The position numbers and the translations under genes were made by a program. Positions 45,307-55,102 of a stretch of DNA of 64,000 nt are shown piece by piece (position 1 is the stretch's first letter; every line of letters begins with the position of its first letter). The DNA comes from Streptomyces sp. ITFR-16 (GTDB lineage Bacteria > Actinomycetota > Actinomycetes > Streptomycetales > Streptomycetaceae). The stretch is from contig NZ_CP134609.1 of the NCBI RefSeq assembly GCF_031844705.1, positions 2,232,001-2,296,000 of the forward strand. The letters are read 5' to 3'. The notes below the pieces were generated by a model. It made no database searches. It saw only the letters and a list, made by a program, of their open reading frames with translations, and was not told the origin of the DNA.

Positions 45307-47010
45307 TCACTGTGGTCTGCCGCACACCCCGGTCAGCCGGGGCAGGGTGGGCGGCTGGGCGTCCTGCACCTTCTGGATGTCCTCGAGCCGTTCCCGCACC
45401 GGCGCGTCCGGATGCGCGACCGTCAGCAGCACCGCCTCGTAGAAGGCGTCCCGCACCGCCGCCGGCATGACGTCCGACGCGTCCAGGCACAGCGGCACCC
45501 GCCGGCCCGTGAGGCGGTCGCCGATCTCCTTCTCGACCGGGCCGCCCTCGGCCGGGACCGCCGAGTTCACGGAGAAGACGCCGCCCCTGCGGCCCCAGTC
45601 CGCCTGGGCCTCCTCGGAGGCCAGCCGCCGGATCAGGTCGCGGGCCTGCCTGCCGTCGCCGAAGAGCGCGGCGAAGTCGGCCGAGACCTCGTGGGCCTTC
45701 ACCGTATACGCGCCTCCGGGCAGCAGCCGCGCCGAGTCCGTGAAGGCGGCGTCCTTGCCCCGGTCCCCGTAGAACGAGCGGGCGAAGGACCCCTGGTGTT
45801 CGAGCGCGCACCCGCCGCCGAAGAGCAGCCCGTGCCCGCCGGCCGGGCCCCGGTGGTCGTCGTCCAGGAGCGCGTCGCGCCGCTTCCGCGTCCCCTGGGC
45901 GAGCAGGGCGGCCCAGGTGCTCCAGGCGTGGACGATCTGCGGCGCCGTCCACTCCAGGTCGCCGGTCGCCCAGCGCTCGTACAGCCCCTGGCCCGCCTGC
46001 TGGAGGATCAGGTCCTCGATCCAGTCGCTGCCGGGCCAGCCCGACGCGCCGTCGTCGCCCATGGCCATGCACCAGGACGACAGCGGCGCCGGATAGGGCT
46101 GCGGCTTCTCGCCCTCGCGGTACCAGACGATGGACTTGAGGTCGACCTTGAGCGGGACCCACAGATCCTTGTCCATGCCCTCCGCCTCGGGCCGCCACGG
46201 CCTGCCGTACTCGGCGGGCTCGTACAGCTTCTCCAGACTGCGCAGCGTGCGGTCGCGTCCGCCGCCGTGCCGCACGACGGCGAAGCGCACGGCGGGCCGG
46301 CCTTCGCCCGCGAACCAGGTGCGCAGCCGCTCGGACAGCCCGCTGTCCCAGCCGTCGGGGCCGCTCAGCTCGGCCACCAGCGGCACGAGTTCGGCGATCC
46401 GGTCGACGGGGATCATGTACGAGAACGCGAGGTCGTTGTCGGTGGGCAGTTCCAGTTCCAGATCGCCGCGCCAGCTCACGACCAGGCCGACGACGTGTTC
46501 GACGCGCCGGGCCTCGTCCCTGGTCTGCACGGCGGCGCCGCTGAATCCCGGGCGCACCACCTCGGCGTTGCTCCCGGCGTCGAGCTGCACCCAGGCGCCG
46601 TGCAGCCCGCTGATCCGGCCGGTCAGCCACATGCCGTCGTCGAAGGCCTGGGAGTAGCCGCCGATCCACACCTCGCGGCCGCGCTCCAGGCCCCGGCCCA
46701 GCGGTGCGGGTTCGGCCTGCGGGCGGGGGCTCTCCAGGGCGAGCACGGCGATGTCCTCGCGGTCGCGGCCTTCGAGGGCGGGAAGCCAGCCGCCCGGGGC
46801 GACCCGGGCGGCGACCGGCGGGATGCCGGGGTTCTCGGCGAACTCCACCCACATCCGGGTGTCCGGTTCAGCCGTGGCGGCGACTTCGTCGACGACGTGC
46901 GCACAGGTCAGGACCCGGTCCTGGGTGAGGAGCACGCCGGCCCCGCACACCTCGCCCCGCGCACCGCCCCTGCGCAGCCGGATCCGCCAGTCCGCTCTCA
47001 ACTCCCCCAT
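45307..47010 (-). CDS. Trypsin-like peptidase-domain protein with unassigned C-terminal half
   Basis: A 567-residue protein. Residues 1-210 form a trypsin-like serine protease domain with an intact triad: His38 (TCAHVV), Asp86 (REDIAVL), Ser157 (GFSGAAV). There is no signal peptide, so it should act inside the cell, unlike digestive proteases. The C-terminal 350 residues are Trp- and Asp-rich (SLEKLYEPAEYGRPW, WTAPQIVHAWSTW) and end with a helical region; they resemble the C-terminal parts of trypsin-linked proteins of actinobacterial NTP-dependent conflict systems, but this is inference. It looks monocistronic, with no ribosome-binding site before ATG (perhaps leaderless). Confidence 0.85.
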   Translation of the reverse strand: MGELRADWRIRLRRGGARGEVCGAGVLLTQDRVLTCAHVVDEVAATAEPDTRMWVEFAENPGIPPVAARVAPGGWLPALEGRDREDIAVLALESPRPQAEPAPLGRGLERGREVWIGGYSQAFDDGMWLTGRISGLHGAWVQLDAGSNAEVVRPGFSGAAVQTRDEARRVEHVVGLVVSWRGDLELELPTDNDLAFSYMIPVDRIAELVPLVAELSGPDGWDSGLSERLRTWFAGEGRPAVRFAVVRHGGGRDRTLRSLEKLYEPAEYGRPWRPEAEGMDKDLWVPLKVDLKSIVWYREGEKPQPYPAPLSSWCMAMGDDGASGWPGSDWIEDLILQQAGQGLYERWATGDLEWTAPQIVHAWSTWAALLAQGTRKRRDALLDDDHRGPAGGHGLLFGGGCALEHQGSFARSFYGDRGKDAAFTDSARLLPGGAYTVKAHEVSADFAALFGDGRQARDLIRRLASEEAQADWGRRGGVFSVNSAVPAEGGPVEKEIGDRLTGRRVPLCLDASDVMPAAVRDAFYEAVLLTVAHPDAPVRERLEDIQKVQDAQPPTLPRLTGVCGRPQ

Positions 47011-47066
47011 AGCGCACGAGCGTACGCGTGCACCGTCCGTCCTTCCCAGACTCCCGGCAGACTCCG

Positions 47067-49406
47067 CTACCGGACGTCACACCCCAGGGTGGCGCCCGCC
47101 GTGCCCGGGTCGACGCCGAGGACGAGGCGCCGGCCGGTGGCGCGGACCTCGATCCCGGGGTCCGCCGAGACGACCTCGCGCACCGGCCGGTCCCAGACCA
47201 CCTCGAAGGGCGTGCCGCTGCGGTCGGGCGCGCTGACGCGCACCGCCGCGGTGCCCCGCCGTTCCCGTACGAGCACACTGGCCGCGCCCGTCGAGCGGAG
47301 CGGTCCGGCCTCGCCCGGCTGCCAGAAGTTGGCGGCGGTCAGGCCGAGCGAGCGCACGGCGACGCCCTGGACGGCGGAGGTGTTGGCCAGCAGGGTCAGC
47401 CAGTTCCGGTCGGCGGCGCGGGCGGCGACGGTGCGCCGGGAGGCCCCGGGCATCAGCAGATAGAGGTAGGCGGCGTCGGCCGGGTCGGTGCCGTGGTCGA
47501 TCCAGAGCGTCTGCCAGTGGCGGGTGCGCGGCTCGGTGGAACTGGTGGTGTTGATGTCGGACCAGGCGCCGGTGCGGGCCTCGCGCAGGGTGTGCAGGGC
47601 GGCGCCGCCCGGCAGCACCCAGCCGCCGTGCCCGTCCAGATGGGCCCAGCGGGGCCGTTCGCGGTCCTCGACGGTGAAGGTCTGCCCGCCGTCCGGGCCC
47701 AGGTTGCGGTTGTCGACGACGGTCTCGACGGGGACGCCGTCGGTGGCGGTGATCCCGGCGCCGAGGCAGATGACCGTGTCGGCGGCGCAGAACCAGGACT
47801 TGCGCGTCTCCAGGGTGGAGTCGAGGCCCTTCACATGCTGTCCGACGGCGGCGAACTCGCCGTCGTGCGTCCCGCCGACCCACCGCACGTCCGGCCGGTG
47901 CGCGCCCCATTCGCCGCCGGCCCGGTCCGCGAGGCGCTTGGTGGACACGGTGGTGCCGGGCAGCCGGTACCAGTCGACGGTGGGCCAGAACCAGTCGGTG
48001 TACTGGCCGCCGCCGTCCCGGCCCTGCCACCAGTAGAGCATTCCGGCCCCGGTGTGCCAGCCGCGCGGGTTCTCGCCGTTGCCGCATTCGTAGGAGCTGA
48101 TCCGCTCCGAGGACATGGCGAGGCTGGCGGCCCAGCCGGGGCGGCGGTGCACGGCCCGGTCCATCGCGGCGAACAGGGTGTGGCCGACGGGTTCGGGGGC
48201 GGCGGGGACGGGCGAGGCGGCGGCGGCGTGCAGCCGGGACAGGTCCGCGACGCCGAACTGCGGGGCGGCAAGGATCGGGCTGACGGTGTCCCGTTCGATC
48301 CAGCCCTTGATCATGCCGTTCCACCGGTCGCGCTCGGCGGCCGACGCACCGTTGGCGAGCAGGGCGACGGCGGCGATCAGCCCCTGGCCGTGGAAGTGGT
48401 CGCTGCGCATGACCTGGAGTTCGTCGCTCTTGAGGAGTCCCCGGCTGATGGCGCGGCCGTTGACGCTGTCCATCATCAGCCCGTCGTGGACGAGCGGCGC
48501 GTAGGCGTGCTCGACGCTGTCCAGGATGATCTGCCGGCCCGGGTCGGTGACGGCCCAGGTCGAACCGGCCAGCAGGGCGAACAGCCGGCCGAGCCCGTCC
48601 AGCATGACCTGTCCGTACGTCCCGGAGTAGGCGATCCAGGTGTGCTGGACGAACGAGCCGTCGGCGTAGAGGCCGTCGCCCTTCGTCACGTACGGGAAGA
48701 CGGGCGAGAGGGCGTCGCGGGCGAGCGCGGTCTTGGCGGGGTCGCGGCCGAGGACACCGCGCAGGGCGACGGAGCGGCAGAGGTCGACGCGGTTGGCGCC
48801 GGTGGAGGTGCCGCTGTAGTCGGTGAGGACGGAGTCGGGGATGAAGTGGTCGACGGCGGCGCACGCCGCGTGGACCCGGTCCTCGCCGAGGCCGGGGCGC
48901 AGGACGGCGACGATGTCCATGAGCAGGCGGGGGCTGCCGATCTGCCACTCCCACCAGTTGCCGTACGGGGTGGTGGAGGCGTTGTACACGGTCGTGGAGA
49001 GGTGGTCCAGGCCGCGGACGATGTCGGCGAGCAGCGCCTCGTCCCCGGTGTGGCCGGTGCCTTCCTGGGCGTAGGCCTGGGTCATCGTCCACAGCCGGTT
49101 GTAGCTCCAGGTGATCCCGGCCGGCGGGTCGAAGGTGTGCCCGGCCCAGAGGGAGTCGGCGGCGGGTGCCATGGACGCGCGGAACTGCGCGGCGAGTTCA
49201 CCGGTGGCGGCCAGCTTGGCGGCGTAGGGCTGCGCGGTGGGGTCGTAGCCGGTGCCGAGCGAGAGGTCGTTCCAGCGCAGCCGGAGCGTCTCGAACTCGT
49301 CCTCGTCGCCGGCCGCGCGAGCGGCCGGGGCGAGCGCCAGACCGAGCGCGGTGGCGCCGGTGGTGGCGAGGAAGGCACGGCGGGACCAGGCGGGCAGGAG
49401 TGACAC
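47067..49406 (-). CDS. Secreted polysaccharide lyase family 8 (hyaluronate/xanthan/chondroitin lyase type)
   Basis: A 779-residue exported enzyme that cleaves uronic-acid glycans by beta-elimination. Tat signal WSRRAFLATTGATALG then an Ala-rich cleavage region. The alpha/alpha-toroid catalytic residues are recognisable: Asn205 in STGANRVDL, His255 in FVQHTWIAYSGTYG and Tyr264; aromatic patch NWWEWQIG (150-157) binds substrate. The GTG start has GGAGG 6 nt upstream. Substrate within PL8 (hyaluronan, chondroitin, xanthan) cannot be fixed. It neighbours a GH101 gene, suggesting use of host-type glycans. Confidence 0.93.
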   Translation of the reverse strand: MSLLPAWSRRAFLATTGATALGLALAPAARAAGDEDEFETLRLRWNDLSLGTGYDPTAQPYAAKLAATGELAAQFRASMAPAADSLWAGHTFDPPAGITWSYNRLWTMTQAYAQEGTGHTGDEALLADIVRGLDHLSTTVYNASTTPYGNWWEWQIGSPRLLMDIVAVLRPGLGEDRVHAACAAVDHFIPDSVLTDYSGTSTGANRVDLCRSVALRGVLGRDPAKTALARDALSPVFPYVTKGDGLYADGSFVQHTWIAYSGTYGQVMLDGLGRLFALLAGSTWAVTDPGRQIILDSVEHAYAPLVHDGLMMDSVNGRAISRGLLKSDELQVMRSDHFHGQGLIAAVALLANGASAAERDRWNGMIKGWIERDTVSPILAAPQFGVADLSRLHAAAASPVPAAPEPVGHTLFAAMDRAVHRRPGWAASLAMSSERISSYECGNGENPRGWHTGAGMLYWWQGRDGGGQYTDWFWPTVDWYRLPGTTVSTKRLADRAGGEWGAHRPDVRWVGGTHDGEFAAVGQHVKGLDSTLETRKSWFCAADTVICLGAGITATDGVPVETVVDNRNLGPDGGQTFTVEDRERPRWAHLDGHGGWVLPGGAALHTLREARTGAWSDINTTSSTEPRTRHWQTLWIDHGTDPADAAYLYLLMPGASRRTVAARAADRNWLTLLANTSAVQGVAVRSLGLTAANFWQPGEAGPLRSTGAASVLVRERRGTAAVRVSAPDRSGTPFEVVWDRPVREVVSADPGIEVRATGRRLVLGVDPGTAGATLGCDVR

Positions 49407-49454
49407 GGGGTACCTCCGGTGTGCGCGGGGTGGGGGACCTGCAAAGGATGGTGC

Positions 49455-49491
49455 GGGGAGGGGCGGGTCCGCCAGGACCCCGCCCCTCCCC
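49455..49491 (-). terminator. Terminator between GH101 and PL8 genes
   Basis: GGGGAGGGGCGGGTCC pairs with GGACCCCGCCCCTCCCC (one bulged C, GCCA loop), 13 bp after the GH101 stop. It suggests the PL8 gene has its own promoter. Confidence 0.8.
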
Positions 49492-49503
49492 GGTCGGTGC
49501 GGC

Positions 49504-52500
49504 TCAGCTCCCGCAGTGGAAGCGGGCGTCGCCCCAGTCGGCGTGGTCGTTGCCGTTGCCGTCGCCGCCGTCACCGGCGGTCAGCTCGACGTACGTGGCG
49601 CCGGTGAGGTCCGCCGTCAGCGACCAGGCGGAGTCGGCGGCCCTGAGCACCGGCGACTTCACCTTCTCGGTGCCGTCGGCCGAGACGGAGAACTGCACGC
49701 TGCCGGCGCTCTTCTGCACGTCGTCGACGCCCACATCGGCGGTGAACGAGGTGCACTTCCCACCCAGGTAGTAGCGGACCTTCGCCGGGGCGTGGGTGCC
49801 CAGGCCCTTGGCGTAGACCGTGCCGCCGATGGTCAGCGGGGTGCCGTCGCCGGTGCCGGTCTCGCCGTTGGACAGATCGCGCTCGACGGGTCCCCAGCCG
49901 TTCTCGGAGGCCGTCCAGTCGAGGTCACTGGCCCAGCTGTCCGTGGTGGGCGGCGGCGGCAGGGTCCGTACGGAGGTCTGCGCGCCGAGCTTCCGCTGCG
50001 TGCCGCCGGCCGTGTACGACGCCTCGGAGCGCAGCGGGTACGTGCCGTACGCGGTGTCCACCGGCGGGGTGACCCGCCAGCTCGCGGTGGCCCCGGCGCC
50101 CGCCGCGACCGAGTCGAAGGAGACCGCGCCCACGGGCTCGGCCCGCCAGCCCTCGGGGACGGTGAGGCCGACCGTGACGCCGGTGGCCTCGGTGGCCTCG
50201 TAGTTGGTGAAGGACGCCTTCACCACGTTGGCCCTGCCCGGCTCCAGGGTCTCGGCGGCCGGTTCGACCGAGAGCGTGCCGCAGGCGGCCTGCTCGCCGG
50301 CGGGGGCCGGGCCGAGGTCGGTCACGGTGAAGCCGTCGAGGACGAAGTCGGCGCCCTCGGGGGCGTCCTCGCGCTTGCGCAGCCCGGTCCAGGTGTCGCC
50401 GCAGCCCGCCGTGACGGTCTCGGTGAAGCGGCCGGTGGTGTGCTGGGCGCCGATGGGGGTGGTCCGGGTCTCGACGGAGCCGGGCTTGCCGTCGGCGGTC
50501 ATCCGGTCGTAGCCGTCGACCCACTCGTAGGCGCCGGCGTGGCTGGACTGGTAGTCGTAGGCGACGGTGTAGCGGTGGCCGTCGGTCATCGGCACGGTCC
50601 AGGGGGCGGTGCGGTAGACGAGTCCGGCGTTCTCCTCATGGGCCTTGAGGGACTCCTTGCCGCCGAGCACGTCGTCGGTGAGCTTCCCGTTCCAGCCGGC
50701 CTGGGTGTACGGGGCGTGCAGCTGGGAGACGCTGGTGCGGGGGTCCGTGGCGCCGCCCGCGTCGCCCTTCAGGAAGGGGCCCCAGCCCTGGTCGACGTCC
50801 TCGAAGTCCTCGTACACGAGGGTGTTCTTCCTGGTGGCGGGGGCGTTGGCCACGATCCGTACGTCATCGGCGCGCACGCTCGCCGCGCTGCCCTTCGCGG
50901 CCTCGATGCGCAGGGTGGTGCGGCCGTCGGCCGGGGCGGTGAAGTTCACCTTCGCCCGCTGGAAATAGGTGCCGTGCCAGTCGGACGCGGCGACCTGGTC
51001 CCTGGCGGTGGAGCGGTCCACGGCGACGGACTTCCCGCCGGCCGAGAGGACCGTGTGCCGGGTCCTGCCGGGCTGGACCTCGATGAGCGCGGAGGCGGTG
51101 TAGCGGGCGCCGGGCCGCAGTCCGCCGATGGACTGGGCGAGCGCGGCCGTACCGGTGCCGGAGAGCTTCGCGCTGTTGCGGCCCTGGCCGTCGGTGTCGC
51201 GGACGGCGGTGCCGGTCCTCGACCAGCCGGTGAGCCCCTTGTCGTTGAAGCCGGGGTCGTCGACGAGGGTGCCCTCGCCCCATCGGGCGTCGGCGGCCTT
51301 CGGCGCCTTGTCCGGGTAGAGGACGTACGGCTGCCCGGCCTCGGCGGTCAGCGTGATTCTCCCGTTCACGGGCCGGACCGTGCCGGTCTTCACCCGGCCG
51401 TTGTCGGTGAGCCGGTAGACGGTGTACGGGCCCTTGGAGGGCACCGCCCAGCTGCTCGTACCGCCCGTCCTGCTGTAGTGGTACAGCTTCTTGCCGTCGT
51501 CCCACGGCAGCAGGTAGTCGGTGCCGCTGAGCACCTTGCGGCCGTGGTCGTAGAACGTCCGCCTGCCGTCCTCGACGGTGCCGCTCACCCCGCCGGTGAA
51601 GGTGATGTCGTTGCCGTCCCAGCGGGTGATCTTCTGCTGCTGGAGGTACTTGGCGGGCAGGTCGCGCTGCCAGACGTTGTCGTAGAAGGCGTTCCAGTCG
51701 GTCTCGCCGGTCCAGCCCTCGAACTCGTCGATGGCGCTCTGGCCGAGGACCGGGTCGTTGTTCCAGACGTCCTTCTCGTCGTTGCGGATGAACCGGATGA
51801 TCTTCGAGTTGAGGCCCTTGTTGGTGGCGCCGCCGTAGTCGAGGTCATTGGCCCAGTGCGACCAGAGCGAGCCCCGCTCGAACTTGTCGGCCCACTCGCT
51901 GGAGACGTTCCAGCCCTGCTTCTGGAGGGACTGGAGGGTCTTGTCCGCGATCCAGCCGTGTGTGTAGTACACGTCGATGTACAGCATGCCGAGGTTGCGG
52001 TCGGTCTCGTCGCGCAGCTGCTGGAAGCGCTTGGCCAGGTCGCCGCTGTTGATGTCGCGGCGCTGGTCGATGTAGTAGCTCTGGTTGAGCCAGTTCCAGC
52101 CCGGCTTGGTCTTGTCGACGAGGTTCTCGTCGAACGCCCTGGCCTCCGGGTACGCCTCGGTGGCGTTGACGTGGACGCCGAAGGTGGCGCCCCACTTCTT
52201 GCCCGCCTTCAGGAGCGCGTTGAGGTCCTTCAGCCCGCCGGCGCGCTTGTTGTAGTTGCCGCCGTAGTCGGGGTGGGCGGAGTCGTGGCCCTCGGAGGCG
52301 TACCCCTTGAGCAGCGCGAGCTGTCCGAGGCCGTCGGTGGCCAGGGAGATCCGCTTGACGTCGTCGAGGGTGCGCAGGAAGGGGTGGGTGGCCTGGCTGG
52401 CGAAGTTGAACGGGATGTGGGTGATGACCCGGTCCGCGGTGTCCTCGCTGCCGGGCGCGACCACGCCGATGGAGCGGAAGGCGACGGCGCCGTCCTGCCA

Positions 52501-53373
52501 GTCGACGGTCCTGTCCCCGTTGGCGTCGGGCGTGACGACGACCTTCGCCCAGGGCAGGTTGTCGCCGCTCTCCGGCTTCGGGGCGCCCTCGCCCCGGTAG
52601 GTCCACTGGCCCGACCAGACGCCGACCCGGGTGGAGCCGTCGTCGTCCTCGCGCGCCTGGTGCCAGAAGCGGGCGTCGTCGCCGCCGGTGGCGCCGGAGG
52701 GCTTGTCGTACGAGGAGTTGGACTCGACGGCGGCCGCGAGCGCCCCGGTGTTGAGGATCGCGTACGTGGCACCGGAGGGCGCGGCCTCGGCCGGGGTGTC
52801 CGCGGTGACCTTCGCGAAGACGTCGGCGGTCTTCGTCGAGTCGGGGTCCAGCCGGGTGAAGGCGGTCGCGGCGCCCGCGTCCGTGCTCGCGACGGAGACC
52901 AGGTCGTGGCCGGGGATGTCGATGGTCCCGACCCGGAAGGCCGCGGTGTCCCGGACGGCGGTCACCCTGAAGGTGGTGGTGCGCCCGGAGACCGAGAGCG
53001 AGGCGTCGATCTCGACGCCGGGCAGATCGGTGAAGGCCAGCGTGTAGCGGGCGGCCGACGCGGTGAACGACGGCTTGCCCTTGAGCCGTACGGGATGCGC
53101 GGTGCCGTTCAGGGTCACGGCGGCGACCGGCTTCGTACTGCCGGACAGCTCCTTGCCCGAGGCCCGGTCGGTGTACGTGAGCACGCGCGGGAAGTCGTCC
53201 GCGACGGCGACGGCGAGCTGCGCGGAGGCGAGGACGGCGCCCGCCGGGACGGCCGGTGCGGCGGCGGGCGGCGCGGGAGCGGCGGCCGAGGCGGGAAGGG
53301 CGGTCCCCACCAGGGCCAGGACGGCGGCTGAGGCGGCGGCAGCAGCGCCCGCCGTACTGAATCTTGGCGACAT
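49504..53373 (-). CDS. Secreted endo-alpha-N-acetylgalactosaminidase (GH101) with accessory domains
   Basis: A 1,289-residue exported enzyme that releases the core-1 disaccharide from mucin-type O-glycans. Sec signal (ALVGTALPASA) at the start. The GH101 barrel holds the nucleophile Asp in LGMLYIDVYY and the acid Glu in NVSSEWADKF; NEW3-type immunoglobulin-like domain (ASFTNYEATEATGVTVGL) and a C-terminal NPCBM domain (KGLGTHAPAKVRYYLGG; ADVGVDD) follow, with a carbohydrate-binding/jelly-roll region between. An unusually specific mucinase for a soil genus. ATG at 53373, weak ribosome-binding site. Divergent from GH64 over 435 bp. Confidence 0.93.
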   Translation of the reverse strand: MSPRFSTAGAAAAASAAVLALVGTALPASAAAPAPPAAAPAVPAGAVLASAQLAVAVADDFPRVLTYTDRASGKELSGSTKPVAAVTLNGTAHPVRLKGKPSFTASAARYTLAFTDLPGVEIDASLSVSGRTTTFRVTAVRDTAAFRVGTIDIPGHDLVSVASTDAGAATAFTRLDPDSTKTADVFAKVTADTPAEAAPSGATYAILNTGALAAAVESNSSYDKPSGATGGDDARFWHQAREDDDGSTRVGVWSGQWTYRGEGAPKPESGDNLPWAKVVVTPDANGDRTVDWQDGAVAFRSIGVVAPGSEDTADRVITHIPFNFASQATHPFLRTLDDVKRISLATDGLGQLALLKGYASEGHDSAHPDYGGNYNKRAGGLKDLNALLKAGKKWGATFGVHVNATEAYPEARAFDENLVDKTKPGWNWLNQSYYIDQRRDINSGDLAKRFQQLRDETDRNLGMLYIDVYYTHGWIADKTLQSLQKQGWNVSSEWADKFERGSLWSHWANDLDYGGATNKGLNSKIIRFIRNDEKDVWNNDPVLGQSAIDEFEGWTGETDWNAFYDNVWQRDLPAKYLQQQKITRWDGNDITFTGGVSGTVEDGRRTFYDHGRKVLSGTDYLLPWDDGKKLYHYSRTGGTSSWAVPSKGPYTVYRLTDNGRVKTGTVRPVNGRITLTAEAGQPYVLYPDKAPKAADARWGEGTLVDDPGFNDKGLTGWSRTGTAVRDTDGQGRNSAKLSGTGTAALAQSIGGLRPGARYTASALIEVQPGRTRHTVLSAGGKSVAVDRSTARDQVAASDWHGTYFQRAKVNFTAPADGRTTLRIEAAKGSAASVRADDVRIVANAPATRKNTLVYEDFEDVDQGWGPFLKGDAGGATDPRTSVSQLHAPYTQAGWNGKLTDDVLGGKESLKAHEENAGLVYRTAPWTVPMTDGHRYTVAYDYQSSHAGAYEWVDGYDRMTADGKPGSVETRTTPIGAQHTTGRFTETVTAGCGDTWTGLRKREDAPEGADFVLDGFTVTDLGPAPAGEQAACGTLSVEPAAETLEPGRANVVKASFTNYEATEATGVTVGLTVPEGWRAEPVGAVSFDSVAAGAGATASWRVTPPVDTAYGTYPLRSEASYTAGGTQRKLGAQTSVRTLPPPPTTDSWASDLDWTASENGWGPVERDLSNGETGTGDGTPLTIGGTVYAKGLGTHAPAKVRYYLGGKCTSFTADVGVDDVQKSAGSVQFSVSADGTEKVKSPVLRAADSAWSLTADLTGATYVELTAGDGGDGNGNDHADWGDARFHCGS

Positions 53374-53808
53374 GTGCTCTGCGTAGTCGCCGTGTCCGGA
53401 CACCGTCAACGACGTACGGCTCCGAGGGCCCCTCCAGTCCAACAACCGCATGCGGTTAGTCCAAGTGGGGCGGACGGGGCGCGTCCGGCCGTGTGGCTCC
53501 GCCGCGTTCAGGTAGTGATCACGAGAGACGGAAGGGAGGCGAACGGACACGCCAAGTAGCCGAAATGAGCGTCGAGTTGTGAAGACCCGGAATTTTTGAG
53601 AGCGCTCTCAGTCACAAGTCTTGACGCTCGCCGCGCCCCTCGCGAGAGTGGTCGCACCGCGGACGGGCCGGTTCCACCTCCCCGCACCTGCCAGCCGTCC
53701 GCGCCACCTGTCCGAAGGCGTCCCCCGCCTCTCCCCCACGTCCACCCCCCACTCCCACTCCCCCACACCTCCCCACCCCCCACACCCCCACGCCTCAGGA
53801 GTCCCCTC
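53374..53808. promoter_or_regulatory. Divergent GH101/GH64 control region
   Basis: 435 bp without a gene. It contains the 14-bp LacI-type palindrome (listed separately) preceded by AATTTTT, and then a C-rich, Pro-codon-like tract of about 100 bp before the GH64 start. Both divergent genes may be controlled from here. Confidence 0.55.
53597..53610. promoter_or_regulatory. LacI-family operator palindrome
   Basis: TGAGAGCGCTCTCA, a perfect 14-bp palindrome with central CG, of the type bound by LacI-family sugar regulators; it resembles the CebR box TGGGAGCGCTCCCA of Streptomyces cellulose genes. Position between GH101 and GH64 fits sugar-responsive control. The regulator gene is not in the window. 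Confidence 0.75.
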
Positions 53809-55038
53809 GTGATTTCGCGCAGAAAGTTCCTGACCGGCGGCGCCGCCGCCTCCGCGACCGCACTCACCTACCCGCTCTGGGGAAGTGCCCTGAGCCCCGG
53901 CGCCTCGGCGGCCGCGGCGACCTGCGAACTGGCCCTGGAGAACAAGTCGCTGCCGGGCCGGATCAACGCGTACGTCACCGGCCACGAGCAGGGCACGGAC
54001 CGCTGGGTGCTGCTGCGGGCCGACGGCAGCGTCTACCACCCCGACTCCCCGTCGGCACCGCAGACCCCGCTGCCGGTGGACTGCGCGATCCCGCTGAACG
54101 CGGCGGGCGGCGCGCCAGTGGTCCTGACGCTCCCCCAGATGTACGGCGCCCGGGTCTACTTCGTCCGCGACGACACCCTGGACTTCTATCTGAACCCGGG
54201 CCCCTCGCTGGTCGAGCCGGCCTTCGCCACGTCCACGGACCCCAACTACGGGCGCACCTGGTCGTTCTGCGAGTTCACGTTCAACCCGCAGCAGCTGTAC
54301 GCGAACATCAGCTACGTCGACCTGGTGACGGCCCTGCCGATCGGGCTGACCCTGGAGGGCGACTCCACCCACACGGTGGCCCCGCTCCCGGACGGCGCCG
54401 TCCAGAAGATCGCCGACGGCCTCACCGCCCAGGCCGCCGCCGACGGACAGCCCTGGGACCAGCTGGTCACGCGCGGCTCGGACGGCAACGTGCTGCGGGT
54501 CATCTCGCCGCAGAACCTGATGGCACCGTACTTCGACCGCCCGGACGAGATGCCGTTCCGGGACCTGTTCACCGCGCAGATCGACGAGGTCTGGGAGAAG
54601 TACCGCTCGACGGACCTGCGCATCGACCTCCAGGGCGGACGCGGCGTCTTCACGGGCCGGGTCAGCGGCGACACGCTGACCTTCAACGGCGGCCACACCT
54701 TCAGCAAGCCCGTCTCCAAGGACATCTTCACCTGCAACCACGGGCCGTTCACCAACAACCCGTCGGACTCGGACGACAAGAAGGGCCTCCTGGCCCGGCT
54801 GGCGGCGGGCTTCAACCGCTCGATCATGCTCAGCCACCCGGACCAGCCGAACGGCACCTCGGTGTCCGACTACTACCAGACCGCGGTGACCAACCACTGG
54901 TCCCGGATCGTCCACGCCAACAGCCCGATCGGCTACGCCTTCCCGTACGACGACGTACGCCCGGACGGCGAACCGGACGTCTCGGGCGCCGCGAACGACG
55001 GCAACCCCCGCCGCTTCACGGTGAGCGTGGGCTCCTGA
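53809..55038 (+). CDS. Secreted GH64 beta-1,3-glucanase (laminaripentaose-producing type)
   Basis: A 409-residue exported glucanase attacking fungal and yeast cell-wall beta-1,3-glucan. Tat signal SRRKFLTGGAAAS. The GH64 catalytic segment is present (WSFCEFTFN with the Glu, then SYVDLVTALP with the Asp), plus GGHTFSKPVSKDIFTCNHGPF. GTG start with AGGAG 7 nt upstream. Preceded by a LacI-type operator. Confidence 0.92.
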   Translation: MISRRKFLTGGAAASATALTYPLWGSALSPGASAAAATCELALENKSLPGRINAYVTGHEQGTDRWVLLRADGSVYHPDSPSAPQTPLPVDCAIPLNAAGGAPVVLTLPQMYGARVYFVRDDTLDFYLNPGPSLVEPAFATSTDPNYGRTWSFCEFTFNPQQLYANISYVDLVTALPIGLTLEGDSTHTVAPLPDGAVQKIADGLTAQAAADGQPWDQLVTRGSDGNVLRVISPQNLMAPYFDRPDEMPFRDLFTAQIDEVWEKYRSTDLRIDLQGGRGVFTGRVSGDTLTFNGGHTFSKPVSKDIFTCNHGPFTNNPSDSDDKKGLLARLAAGFNRSIMLSHPDQPNGTSVSDYYQTAVTNHWSRIVHANSPIGYAFPYDDVRPDGEPDVSGAANDGNPRRFTVSVGS

Positions 55039-55056
55039 CCGCCTCTCCCTGAGACC

Positions 55057-55093
55057 GCGTGTGCCCCCGTCCGGGCGGGACGGGGGCACACGC
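55057..55093. terminator. Bidirectional terminator
   Basis: Perfect 16-bp arms GCGTGTGCCCCCGTCC and complement with a 5-nt loop, between convergent GH64 and DUF4185 genes. Confidence 0.88.
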
Positions 55094-55102
55094 CTGTTCC
55101 GC

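Noticed and set aside
49252..53331. 1,359-codon plus-strand frame opposite the GH101 gene
   Set aside because: GC shadow; Val/Gly-rich with no domain, whereas the minus strand encodes a complete GH101 enzyme.
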